From NCBI RefSeq assembly GCF_047729875.1, contig NZ_CP159826.1, positions 868,001-932,000 of the forward strand: a stretch of 64,000 bases of DNA, in the 5' to 3' direction. This document shows positions 34,931 to 43,329 of the stretch, in pieces (position 1 is the first letter of the stretch; each line of letters opens with the position of its first letter). Under the pieces are notes generated by a model, which saw only the letters and a list, made by a program, of their open reading frames with translations, was not told the DNA's origin and did no database searches. The position numbers and the translations under genes were made by a program. This DNA is from Marimicrobium sp913061115 (GTDB lineage: Bacteria > Pseudomonadota > Gammaproteobacteria > Pseudomonadales > Halieaceae).

Positions 34931-35680
34931 GTGAATAAGTTCCGTCTTCTGTGGGCTGCAGCCCTCGGGCTGTTGTTCTTGACTAGTCTTTTGATGTCGG
35001 CTCCCGCTCGTCTGCTAAGTCATGTCGTTCCGGGTGAGCAGTTGCTCATGCGCGGGCTGGAAGGCACTGTTTGGGAGGGTAGTGCTAGCAGTGTCCTGGT
35101 GCGCCTGCCACAGGGTTATTTGCAGCTGGGCGCGGTGCAGTGGTCACTGCAGCCTGTGTCCTTGCTGCTGTTGGCGCCGCATCTCACGGTGAGCAGTGAG
35201 TGGGGGAATCAGAAATTTGCGGGCGAACTGGTGTTACGTGGTCAGAGGGATTTAGAGGTATTCAACGCGGAGGCCCAGCTGGCCGCAAATCTATTAAGCC
35301 GTTTCGCGCCAGTATCGGTTGTGGGAATGTTTAACCTGCAATTAGATCGCCTGCAGTTGCGTCAAGGTTTGCCGTATAGCGCATTGGGTCGTTTGGTGTG
35401 GCGCGATGGTGGGTGGCAGTCCGTCCGCGGCCTTGTGCCTCTAGGCAGTTATGCCTTGGATTTCGAGCAGGAGCCCGCAGAAGCGCTGCAGGGACAGGTC
35501 ATTACATTATCGGGGCCACTGCAGGCCAGCGGCAGTTTGGAGCTGAAAGACGGGGGCTACGAGGTGGACATACTGTTGGGAAGTGAAGGTGCGCTGGATG
35601 GGCAATTACAGGCAATGCTGTCTCTAATCGCTGTGCCCGAGGATGAGCGTTATCGTATCAGTATTGCGAGAGACTTCTAG
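34931..35680 (+). CDS. gspN: type II secretion protein GspN
   Basis: About 249 residues from the GTG at 34931, one base after the gspM stop and with GAGG upstream. One N-terminal membrane helix (LLWAAALGLLFLTSLLMSA). A beta-rich periplasmic part begins ARLLSHVVPGEQLLMRGLEG, followed by TVWEGSAS, the family hallmark. Last gene of the operon; no gspO is present, so processing must rely on a prepilin peptidase encoded elsewhere, possibly that of the type IV pilus. Confidence 0.9.
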   Translation: MNKFRLLWAAALGLLFLTSLLMSAPARLLSHVVPGEQLLMRGLEGTVWEGSASSVLVRLPQGYLQLGAVQWSLQPVSLLLLAPHLTVSSEWGNQKFAGELVLRGQRDLEVFNAEAQLAANLLSRFAPVSVVGMFNLQLDRLQLRQGLPYSALGRLVWRDGGWQSVRGLVPLGSYALDFEQEPAEALQGQVITLSGPLQASGSLELKDGGYEVDILLGSEGALDGQLQAMLSLIAVPEDERYRISIARDF

Positions 35681-35733
35681 GTGCTGGTATAGATGTGCTG
35701 ACCGTAGTGAGACAATCTCCCACTAGGGTGGCG

Positions 35734-35739
35734 TATAAT
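35734..35739 (+). promoter_or_regulatory. -10 element upstream of rubredoxin
   Basis: A perfect TATAAT 40 bp before the rubredoxin ATG. The region 17 bp upstream (GACAAT at 35711) is only a weak -35. It supports a transcript separate from the gsp operon. Confidence 0.45.
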
Positions 35740-35778
35740 TTTAGCTGTTGTTAGATTTATTTTGAGAGAAAGGCCAAT

Positions 35779-35958
35779 ATGAGCGATAACGATTACAAGA
35801 AGTACGAGTGTGTGATTTGCGGTTTCATCTATGACGAGGCCGAGGGCTTGCCAGACGATGGCTTTCCCCCAGGGACACTCTGGAAAGATATACCAGAAGA
35901 CTGGGAGTGCCCGGATTGTGGTATAGGGAAAGCAGATTTTGACCTTTACGTGGCGTAG
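35779..35958 (+). CDS. rubredoxin
   Basis: A 59-residue one-electron carrier with a single Fe(Cys)4 centre. Both knuckles are present (YECVICGFIYDEAEG and WECPDCGIGKADF). Aromatic core residues Tyr, Phe and Trp are in the expected places. The ATG at 35779 has AGAAAGG just upstream. It is the aerobic AlkG-like length class and might feed electrons to an alkane or other hydroxylase, though no such enzyme or rubredoxin reductase is adjacent. It is easily missed because it is so short. Confidence 0.95.
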   Translation: MSDNDYKKYECVICGFIYDEAEGLPDDGFPPGTLWKDIPEDWECPDCGIGKADFDLYVA

Positions 35959-36046
35959 CCTTTGACTCATCGCAGTAACCACAGGCTGCTTTTTTTGCTC
36001 GCTTTACGTGCGATGAATCTCAAATATTTTCCCAGCAGAACCTCCC

Positions 36047-37834
36047 ATGACAGTGAGTGAAGAACGCTTGGCGGTAGTGCGTCAATTGATGACGCAGGCA
36101 AATTACGATGCCCTAGTTGTACCCCGGGCGGATGAGTATCTCGGTGAGTATCTCCCGCTGCACAACGAGCGCCTGCGCTGGCTTACTGGGTTTACTGGGT
36201 CTGCCGGTATGGCGTTGGTGCTGCGTGATAGAGCGGCGATCTTTGTGGATGGTCGCTATACGGTGCAGGTGCGCTCACAGGTTCCCTCTCATCTGTTTGA
36301 ATACCATCACCTGGCTGACAACCCGCAGGCTCAATGGCTGGCAGCTGCGCTGCCTGCTGGTAGTAGAGTTGCCTGCGATCCTCGTCTACACAGCCTGCAA
36401 TGGTATAGGGATACAAAAAATACTTTGGCCGATGCCGGTGTGGAGCTTTTGCTCGATACTGATAACCTGATTGATCGCTGCTGGCTGGACCGACCCGAGC
36501 CGATCTGCAACTCTGCACTATTGTTGGATGAAGCCTTTACTGGAGAGTCCAGTAAAGATAAACGTCAGCGTATCGCTGCTCAAATTAGTGCCCAAGGTTG
36601 TGATGCGGCGCTGATATTTTCTCCTGATTCCGTCAGTTGGTTGTTGAATGTTCGTGGTACCGATATGCCGCAGTTACCGGTCGTGCAGAGCTTCGCGATA
36701 CTAGAGGCCTCGGAAAAAATGACGCTATTTGTCGATGCTCGTCGTCTGCCAGAAACATTTTATCAGCACGTGGGTGATGGCGTTATGGTGATGGATGAGA
36801 CGGATTCTAGTGCCGCATTCGCAGCCTATTCGAAGCATAAAGTATTGGCCGATGCTAAAAATGCGGGCGCCTGGGTGCAGATGGAATTGGCCCGCAACGG
36901 TGCGACGCTGGTGCAGGGAGAAGACCCCGTGTTACTTCCTAAGGCGTGCAAAAATTCGGTTGAATTGGCAGGTACCCGCAGTGCCCACCAGCGCGATGCT
37001 GTAGCGGAGGTTCGTTTTTTGGCCTGGCTGGACGGCGAGGTTGTGGCAGGAAAGCTGCACAATGAAGCCGAGCTGTCAGACCATTTGCTCAGTCTGCGGC
37101 AACAGGGTGAGTACTTTCATGCGTGTTCCTTCGATACTATTTCTGCCGCGGGAGCCAATGGTGCCATGTGCCATTACAATCATCTCAACGGCGTCCCGGC
37201 TCGCCTAGCAATGGACAGTGTCTATCTGTTCGACAGTGGTGGTCAGTACACTGATGGAACTACTGACATTACGCGCACCGTCGCGATCGGCGACCCCGGG
37301 CCTGAGGCGCGCCGCCTGTTCACCCTTGTTTTAAAAGGTCATATCGCTCTGGCGCGATCTCGATTTCCGTTTGGTACCACTGGCACGCAACTGGATGCAC
37401 TGGCGCGACAGTATTTGTGGCGCGAGGGCTATGATTATGATCACGGCACTGGCCATGGCGTGGGTGTCTTTCTCAGTGTTCATGAGGGCCCCCAGCGCAT
37501 CTCCAAGCAGCACAATGGTGTTGCGCTGCAGCCGGGTATGATTGTCAGTAACGAGCCAGGCTACTACCGTGAGGGCGTATTCGGAATTCGCTGTGAAAAC
37601 CTGCAGGTGGTGCGTCCTTCTACGACTAGTCAGGGGGAAACGCCGATGCTGGAATTTGAAACGCTGACGCTTGTGCCCTTCGATGTTCGAATGCTGGATA
37701 CAAAATGTATGGATGACGAAGAAGTCGAGTGGCTCAACAGCTACCATCAGCGGGTCGCCGCGACTATCGGCCCTCTGTTACAGGGTACCGACCAGGACTG
37801 GCTGAGGCAGGCAACGCAAATAGTCGGTGTTTGA
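36047..37834 (+). CDS. aminopeptidase P family (Xaa-Pro aminopeptidase)
   Basis: 595 residues, the three-domain form like eukaryotic cytosolic APP1 rather than the 440-residue E. coli PepP. It removes an N-terminal residue preceding proline. Two creatinase-like N domains (VPRADEYLGEYLP; FTGSAGMALVLRDRAAIFVD) precede a M24 pita-bread domain. The metal ligands are visible: Asp in YLFDSGGQYTDGTTDITRTV (two Asp), His in HGTGHGVGVF, Glu in VSNEPGYY and Glu in GIRCENLQVV. Cytoplasmic. 41-56 bp before the transporter gene, so the two may be co-expressed for peptide/amino acid use. Confidence 0.94.
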   Translation: MTVSEERLAVVRQLMTQANYDALVVPRADEYLGEYLPLHNERLRWLTGFTGSAGMALVLRDRAAIFVDGRYTVQVRSQVPSHLFEYHHLADNPQAQWLAAALPAGSRVACDPRLHSLQWYRDTKNTLADAGVELLLDTDNLIDRCWLDRPEPICNSALLLDEAFTGESSKDKRQRIAAQISAQGCDAALIFSPDSVSWLLNVRGTDMPQLPVVQSFAILEASEKMTLFVDARRLPETFYQHVGDGVMVMDETDSSAAFAAYSKHKVLADAKNAGAWVQMELARNGATLVQGEDPVLLPKACKNSVELAGTRSAHQRDAVAEVRFLAWLDGEVVAGKLHNEAELSDHLLSLRQQGEYFHACSFDTISAAGANGAMCHYNHLNGVPARLAMDSVYLFDSGGQYTDGTTDITRTVAIGDPGPEARRLFTLVLKGHIALARSRFPFGTTGTQLDALARQYLWREGYDYDHGTGHGVGVFLSVHEGPQRISKQHNGVALQPGMIVSNEPGYYREGVFGIRCENLQVVRPSTTSQGETPMLEFETLTLVPFDVRMLDTKCMDDEEVEWLNSYHQRVAATIGPLLQGTDQDWLRQATQIVGV

Positions 37835-37889
37835 ATCAGCGCTACATTTTTATACACTACACAGATAATAAGGGTTGAGGAAACGTTAC

Positions 37890-39260
37890 ATGGCAGTTGC
37901 GGGCGGTGTTCACTGGTCTTCGCGTTTTGCCTTTATCATGGCCTCTGTGGGCTTCGCTGTGGGGCTTGGCAATATCTGGCGGTTTCCCTATGTCACCGGT
38001 GAAAATGGTGGCGCGGCATTCGTCTTGGTCTACCTAGCATGCGCCTTTGGTATTGGTGCCCCCATACTGATTGCGGAAATGCTGATCGGTCGGCGGGGGC
38101 AGGGCAGTCCTCCAGCGGCGATGGCTGTGGTCGCCAACGAAAGTGGTAAGTCCAGACAATGGCGGTTGGTTGGGGCCATGGGTCTGGTCGCGGCATACAC
38201 CATTGAAATTATCTATGCGGTGGTGGTGGGTTGGGTCCTGTGGTACTTATTTAAGGCCGTCACTACGGGTTTTGTAGGTTTTGATGGCGCCGTCGCTAAT
38301 GCCGAGTTTGCGGCAGTGCTAGACAGCAACCTAGGTATGCTTGTGTGGACGTTGGTGGGTCTGAGTATCACCGGTTTGATCGTGTTCGCGGGTCTTAAGG
38401 ATGGCATTGAACGGGCCGTTATTGTCATGATGCCGTTGATGTTTATCCTGTTGTTGGGGTTGGCGATCTATAACTATGTGGTTCCGGCTATCGACTCTCG
38501 GGCGCACGGTTTCTCGCAGGCGATCGTGTGGTTGTTCACCCCGGATTTTAGCACCATTCGTTTTAGTACTGTATTGGCAGCGATAAGTCAGGCCTTCTTT
38601 TCTCTTTGCATTGCCATGGCGGGCATGATGGTCTACGGCGCATACTTGCCCAAATATGTATCCATTACGCGGTCAGTTTTGATTGTTGTTATGATTGATA
38701 CGGGTGTGGCCCTGCTGGCTGGTCTGGTTATTTTTCCGGTTGTATTCCACAACGGACTGGACCCGGCGGCCGGTGCTGGCCTGATCTTCCAGACCCTGCC
38801 AGTGGGCTTCGCGCAAATGCCCGGGGGTCACTGGTTTAGTGTGCTGTTTTTTCTCATGCTGTCGGTGGCAGGTATCACGTCTATGGTAGGTCTTGTAGAG
38901 GCGGTTACCGCTTGGGTTGAAGAGCGTTTTAAGCTTCCACGCCATCAGAGCACGATTATTGTAGTGGGTTCAATCGCAGTGTTCAGTGTTCTTTCAATTC
39001 TGTCTTACAATATTTTGTCGCAGTGGGCCGTGGCAGGCAAAAATTTCAATGACATCATGGACGTCTTTTCTAACCAAATTTTGCTTCCTCTGGGTGGTTT
39101 GTTGATTGCGGTGTTCGCAGGTTGGGCGATGAAAAAAGAGGCAACGCGTGATGAGTTGAACTCACTATCTTCTGGCCAGTATTCAATCTGGTACTTTCTT
39201 ATCCGCTATATCGTGCCACCTGCATTGCTAGTGATTTTTATCATGGGCATTATCGACTAG
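37890..39260 (+). CDS. sodium-dependent transporter (NSS/SNF family)
   Basis: 456 residues with about 11 membrane helices. It begins SSRFAFIMASVGFAVGLGNI and continues WRFPY, the LeuT/SERT helix-1 signature that binds Na+ and substrate. The ATG at 37890 is chosen because GAGGA lies eight bases upstream. It is a Na+ symporter of amino acids or related amines; substrate cannot be assigned. Located directly after aminopeptidase P on the same strand. Confidence 0.94.
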   Translation: MAVAGGVHWSSRFAFIMASVGFAVGLGNIWRFPYVTGENGGAAFVLVYLACAFGIGAPILIAEMLIGRRGQGSPPAAMAVVANESGKSRQWRLVGAMGLVAAYTIEIIYAVVVGWVLWYLFKAVTTGFVGFDGAVANAEFAAVLDSNLGMLVWTLVGLSITGLIVFAGLKDGIERAVIVMMPLMFILLLGLAIYNYVVPAIDSRAHGFSQAIVWLFTPDFSTIRFSTVLAAISQAFFSLCIAMAGMMVYGAYLPKYVSITRSVLIVVMIDTGVALLAGLVIFPVVFHNGLDPAAGAGLIFQTLPVGFAQMPGGHWFSVLFFLMLSVAGITSMVGLVEAVTAWVEERFKLPRHQSTIIVVGSIAVFSVLSILSYNILSQWAVAGKNFNDIMDVFSNQILLPLGGLLIAVFAGWAMKKEATRDELNSLSSGQYSIWYFLIRYIVPPALLVIFIMGIID

Positions 39261-39302
39261 CGTTAATTTTGATGATGGACGTGGCGCGGGTTTTATCAAA
39301 AA

Positions 39303-40526
39303 TCAGGCTGGCCCAGTCGGAATATCCTGAAACGGGATACCCTTGTCTGCACGAGGTTCCTGCGGTAACCCCAGCACTTGTTCAGCCAGAATGTTGCGCA
39401 TGACCTCATCAGTGCCGCCCGCTAGACGCACGCCAGGGGAGAAGAGCACTTGCTGTTGAAAGTGGGCCCGTTCCGGGCTCAATTCAGTATCCTGCACAAT
39501 GCCGGCCGGACCGAATATCTGGCAGGCAAAATTAGCAATTTCTTGATTCATTACCGCTCCGACCAGTTTCCCAAGTGATGCTTCAGCGCCAGCAATGCCG
39601 CCTTTGGCGACGGCGGTTAACATGCGCTTGTTGACCGCTTGGAGGCCAGCGTACTGACTGTACCAGGTCGCTAGTCGGTCGCGTACGAGGGGGTCGTCGG
39701 CAATCGGTTGTCCATTCAACTCCAAAGATTTGACCAGATCGAGAAACTGCGGAAAGCCCGTCGGCTGGACGCCGCTAATAGCCAGGCGCTCACTCATCAA
39801 TACGGTGAGTGCACCGGCCCAGCCTCCGCCGACCTCGCCCAGCCGGTAGGTATCAGGCACTATGGCGTTATTAAAGAAAACCTCGTTGAAATGCCCGCCG
39901 CCATCCATCTGTTTGATGGGACGAACTTCCACGCCGCTTTGGCGCATGTCAATCATAAAGAGGGTAAGGCCTCGATATTTTGATATGGTGGGGTCGGTGC
40001 GGGTCAGTACCACCCCGTAATCCGAGTACTGGGCGCCAGAGGTCCAAATTTTCTGACCATTGAGAACCCAGTGGTCGCCGTCAGGTTCTGCGCGGGTGCG
40101 CAGTCCCGCCACATCGGAGCCGGCACTCGGTTCGCTGAATAGTTGGCACCAGACATCTTCGGCGCTAGCCATACGTGGCAGCAACTTACGCTTCGCCTCT
40201 TCACTGGCAAAGTGCATGACGGCTGGGCCGCAATTACCAATGCCGATCACAAAATGTGCGTCCCGTGTCTTATAGTTTTCCACTTCCTGCGTCCACACCA
40301 CTTCGTGCAGAGAGGTCAGCCCAGCACCGCCGTATTCTTTGGCCCAGGTCAGGCATGCGAAGCCATCGTCCGCTTTCTTTTTGTACCAGTCTTTAGCTTC
40401 CTGAAAAGCGGTATCGCCTTCCATGCCCATGTGAAGCTTATCAGTGCGCTTAGTAGCGTTCGCCTCGAGCCAGATTTTTACGTTGCTGCGAAAGGCGGCC
40501 AGTTCTGATGTGTCTTGAAAATCCAT
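39303..40526 (-). CDS. acyl-CoA dehydrogenase, subunit-like member of a pair
   Basis: 407 residues. Contains WCQLFSEPSAGSDVAGLRTR and the NGQKIWTSGAQYSDYGVV middle-domain block. The end is GGTDEVMRNILAEQVLGLP. It lies 15 bp after a second dehydrogenase (361 residues) on the same strand. Such tandem long/short pairs form heterotetramers (FadE-type alpha2beta2) that oxidise branched or steroid side-chain acyl-CoAs in actinobacteria and related proteobacteria. The catalytic Glu position is not certain by eye in either. Confidence 0.92.
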   Translation of the reverse strand: MDFQDTSELAAFRSNVKIWLEANATKRTDKLHMGMEGDTAFQEAKDWYKKKADDGFACLTWAKEYGGAGLTSLHEVVWTQEVENYKTRDAHFVIGIGNCGPAVMHFASEEAKRKLLPRMASAEDVWCQLFSEPSAGSDVAGLRTRAEPDGDHWVLNGQKIWTSGAQYSDYGVVLTRTDPTISKYRGLTLFMIDMRQSGVEVRPIKQMDGGGHFNEVFFNNAIVPDTYRLGEVGGGWAGALTVLMSERLAISGVQPTGFPQFLDLVKSLELNGQPIADDPLVRDRLATWYSQYAGLQAVNKRMLTAVAKGGIAGAEASLGKLVGAVMNQEIANFACQIFGPAGIVQDTELSPERAHFQQQVLFSPGVRLAGGTDEVMRNILAEQVLGLPQEPRADKGIPFQDIPTGPA

Positions 40527-40541
40527 GATGTTCTCCGAAAT

Positions 40542-41627
40542 CTAGATGAGGCGCTGGCTGATATTTTCTTTCCATTTTGGCTGGGTACCGATCAAACCCG
40601 ATAACAGTTGTGCACGACGGTAGTACAGATGGCAGTCGAACTCCCAGGTAAAGCCCATGCCACCGTGAACCTGAATGTTCTCTTTACTGATAAAGTAATA
40701 GGCATCAGTTGCACTCACCCTAGCGGTGGCCGCAGCCAATGGCAGGTCTGGTGCATCACTGGAGAGGGCACAGACGCCGTAATAAGCGTTGGCTCGCGCG
40801 AGTTCCAGAGCCACGTACATGTCAGCGAACTTGTGCTTGATGGCCTGAAACGAGGCAATAGGCCGGCCGAAGGCGTATCGCTCTTTGGTATACGCGATAC
40901 CCATATCCAGAGCTGCCTGGCAGCCGCCAATTTGCTCAAAGGCCAGTAGCACTGCGACACGATCCAGTAATTCGATCAGCTGCGTCTCGCCAGCCACACC
41001 CAAAGCCTGCGCCGGCACATTGTCAAAAACTAAGCGTGCCTGAGATCGGCTGGGATCCATGCTGGTGAGCGTTTTGCGCTGCACGCCTGCATCTGCTAAA
41101 TCGACGACATACAGGCCAACGCAGCCCTGTTCATCGCATGCCGTCAGCACGGTAAAATCGGCGATATCGCCATCCGGTACGGGTATTTTGTCAGCAGTGA
41201 GTTTACCCTCGAATACCCGTGCAGCAATAGACGGCGAGCCCAGCCCTTCATTTATCGCCAGCGTGCCGATCAATTCGCCCGTCGCGAGTTTTGGCAGATA
41301 GTGCTGCTTCTGTGGCTCTGTGCCCCAGCTTTTGATCGCCTCGGTGGCTAGATAGACACTCGAAGAGAAGGGTACCGGCGCCAACGATCGGCCTAGCTCT
41401 TCGGCGATAACACACAGTTCCAGATAGCCTAGGCCTAAACCACCATAGGTTTCAGGTATCGACATGGCGGTCCATCCTAGATCGACAATTTTCTGCCAAA
41501 GCCCCCGGTCAAATGGGGTATCGGTGTCTAGAACGTTGCGCACAACGCTGGCAGAACATTCTTGGCTGAGAAAATTGCGTGCCTGATTACGGATAAACAG
41601 TTGTTCTTCGGAAAATTCTAAATTCAT
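40542..41627 (-). CDS. acyl-CoA dehydrogenase, short partner
   Basis: 361 residues. Starts NLEFSEEQLFIRNQARNFLS. The middle domain is shortened and ends GGMGFTWEFDCHLYYRRA, a form seen in the beta-like subunits of heteromeric acyl-CoA dehydrogenases. First gene of a two-gene operon with the downstream 407-residue paralogue. The 277-bp upstream gap to the DUF2058 gene holds its promoter; a weak dyad GTTTGACTAAAC lies just upstream of the start. Confidence 0.92.
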   Translation of the reverse strand: MNLEFSEEQLFIRNQARNFLSQECSASVVRNVLDTDTPFDRGLWQKIVDLGWTAMSIPETYGGLGLGYLELCVIAEELGRSLAPVPFSSSVYLATEAIKSWGTEPQKQHYLPKLATGELIGTLAINEGLGSPSIAARVFEGKLTADKIPVPDGDIADFTVLTACDEQGCVGLYVVDLADAGVQRKTLTSMDPSRSQARLVFDNVPAQALGVAGETQLIELLDRVAVLLAFEQIGGCQAALDMGIAYTKERYAFGRPIASFQAIKHKFADMYVALELARANAYYGVCALSSDAPDLPLAAATARVSATDAYYFISKENIQVHGGMGFTWEFDCHLYYRRAQLLSGLIGTQPKWKENISQRLI

Positions 41628-41904
41628 GCGGGGCGACCTTAGTGTTTGACTAAACCCGCGGACTGTTCACAGGCAGTCATGTCGCCCGCGGAGAGAACTG
41701 GGGTGGGAATCTTTGTCTGACCATTATGGTCTTTAACCCCTTTTATTATAGACTATTGGGCTGTTGGCCTCAACAGATCAGGTGGCCAGGTTGATGGAAG
41801 AAAAATAGCCGAATATGAATGGTGGCACCGCTATAGACCTGTTTGCCAGCGCGATCACAATTCACCATAATTACGGTCCAAACGGCAGTCTAAAGGCTCA
41901 CACT

Positions 41905-42441
41905 ATGGCATCTTTGAAAGACCAACTCCTTAACGCTGGCCTTATTGACAAGAAGAAGGCTAAGCAGCTTAAGCAAGAACTGCGCAAGGAAGCTAAAGTG
42001 CGCAAAAAGGGGCAGGTTCCGCTTGACGACAACAAGGAGCAGGTCAAACGTAACCTAGTTGAAAAGGCTGAACGTGACCGGCAGCTGAATAAACAGCAAC
42101 AGGAAGTAGTGGAAAGAAAGGCCATACAAGCTCAGATTTCGCAATTGATTAAGATGAATCGCATCAAACGTGAGAGTGGGGATATTGCTTATCAATTCAC
42201 GGATGGCACTCGCATAAAGAAAATTTATGTCACCGAACAGTTACAAAAAGATTTAGTTAACGGACGACTAGCTATTGCAAAGCTGGGCAATGAGTTCGAA
42301 TTACTGCCATCCTCAGCGGCCGAGAAAATAAGGCAGCGTGACCCACAGGTCATTGTTTTGCTTAACACCTACGAGGTGACTGGTGTAGATGAGGATGATC
42401 CTTACGCTGAATACCAGATTCCCGATGATTTGATGTGGTAG
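41905..42441 (+). CDS. DUF2058 family protein
   Basis: 178 residues from the ATG at 41905; the frame is open 90 bp further but only from here does the family begin (ASLKDQLLNAGLIDKKKAKQ). A highly charged, coiled-coil N-terminal half is followed by a compact C-terminal domain containing YQFTDGTRIKKIYVT. This is the YaiL/nucleoprotein-like family, soluble, of unknown function. Single gene. Confidence 0.88.
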   Translation: MASLKDQLLNAGLIDKKKAKQLKQELRKEAKVRKKGQVPLDDNKEQVKRNLVEKAERDRQLNKQQQEVVERKAIQAQISQLIKMNRIKRESGDIAYQFTDGTRIKKIYVTEQLQKDLVNGRLAIAKLGNEFELLPSSAAEKIRQRDPQVIVLLNTYEVTGVDEDDPYAEYQIPDDLMW

Positions 42442-42473
42442 TTATCATGTTGGCGTGGCGAGGCGCCCGAGAA

Positions 42474-42884
42474 TCAGTTGGCTGAAACCTTGTTTGCCAG
42501 TGCCATGCCAATCAGCATGGCCACAACGAATATTGCGGTTTTCCAGTCCTGGTAGAGTAACGATGACATCGCCGAGCCTGGGAAATAGCCATACAGTCCC
42601 CAGCCGATACCATAGAGGGCAGCACCACCGACGAGTTCCCCGTTGATGAACTTCGTTGTAGGTAGCAAAAATCGTAGAGACATTAGAGGGCTCTTTCGTC
42701 GCATTACAAAGGGGAATGTCATCAGAATGACGCAAGCCGCGGCGCCGATGACAAATGCCAAGTCGGGTGTCCAGTTGCCGAGCACATCTAGAAATCCCAA
42801 GACCTTCGCCGTGTCCGTCATGCCAGACACCGCTAAACCCGCGCCAAAAACGAGACCACACAGCAGGGCGATTACATTTCTCAT
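42474..42884 (-). CDS. YeeE/YedE-family transporter, C-terminal half (DUF6691)
   Basis: 136 residues, about four membrane helices. Pattern LLCGLVFGAGLAVSGMTDTA then KVLGFLDVLGNWTPDLAFV is the DUF6691 half of split sulfur-compound transporters. Starts immediately after the stop of the other half (no gap), so both are translated from one message and should form one pore. Confidence 0.88.
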   Translation of the reverse strand: MRNVIALLCGLVFGAGLAVSGMTDTAKVLGFLDVLGNWTPDLAFVIGAAACVILMTFPFVMRRKSPLMSLRFLLPTTKFINGELVGGAALYGIGWGLYGYFPGSAMSSLLYQDWKTAIFVVAMLIGMALANKVSAN

Positions 42885-43304
42885 TTATAACCCCGGCACT
42901 AAATGGCGAACGATATACAGTGTGGCGATCCCCGTGCTCATAAAAATTACAGCGGCAACCAGATAGCGTGCAGAAAACCAAACGATTCGCAGTACACCCT
43001 GACTACTGGTAAAACCAGAGCCTAACTTTACACCGAAGCCCACCAGTAGTCCGCCAATAGCGGCGTGCCACCATTGTAAGGGGCTTGCTTGTGGGTAGGG
43101 CGTATCCAACAGTGTGTGATACAGGAGTGGGCCGAGCACTAGGCCGACAACGAATAGCCAGCGCCAGGCGTTGTCAGGTTGAGCTGAAACGGCGCCCCAG
43201 ACAATTCCGCCGACACCTGCAATTCGTCCAAGAAAAAAAAGCAGAAAAAAGGCCGAGATGCCAATCAGCACGCCGCCAATAAGTGGTGTGATGTACGCGA
43301 CCAT
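42885..43304 (-). CDS. YeeE/YedE-family transporter, N-terminal half
   Basis: 139 residues, about four membrane helices, beginning MVAYITPLIGGVLIGISAFF. The family loop usually reads GxGCTSGHGVCG, with the cysteines that relay thiosulfate sulfur in TsuA. Here it is GSGFTSSQGVLR (residues 95-106) and the whole protein has no cysteine. It therefore probably does not carry sulfur by a Cys relay. Its substrate may differ. The gene is 25 bp upstream of cti on the map but shares its strand, so cti (transcribed first) may lead this operon. Confidence 0.88.
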   Translation of the reverse strand: MVAYITPLIGGVLIGISAFFLLFFLGRIAGVGGIVWGAVSAQPDNAWRWLFVVGLVLGPLLYHTLLDTPYPQASPLQWWHAAIGGLLVGFGVKLGSGFTSSQGVLRIVWFSARYLVAAVIFMSTGIATLYIVRHLVPGL

Positions 43305-43329
43305 TAGGTTTCCTTTCTAAATATTGATT

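Noticed and set aside
35965..36000. Hairpin with T-run after the rubredoxin gene
   Set aside because: A T7 run is present, but the stem before it (GCAG/CTGC) is only four pairs with a long loop, too weak to call a terminator.
42445..42981. 178-codon minus-strand frame across the split YeeE genes
   Set aside because: Lies in a different frame from the two real halves and has no membrane pattern.
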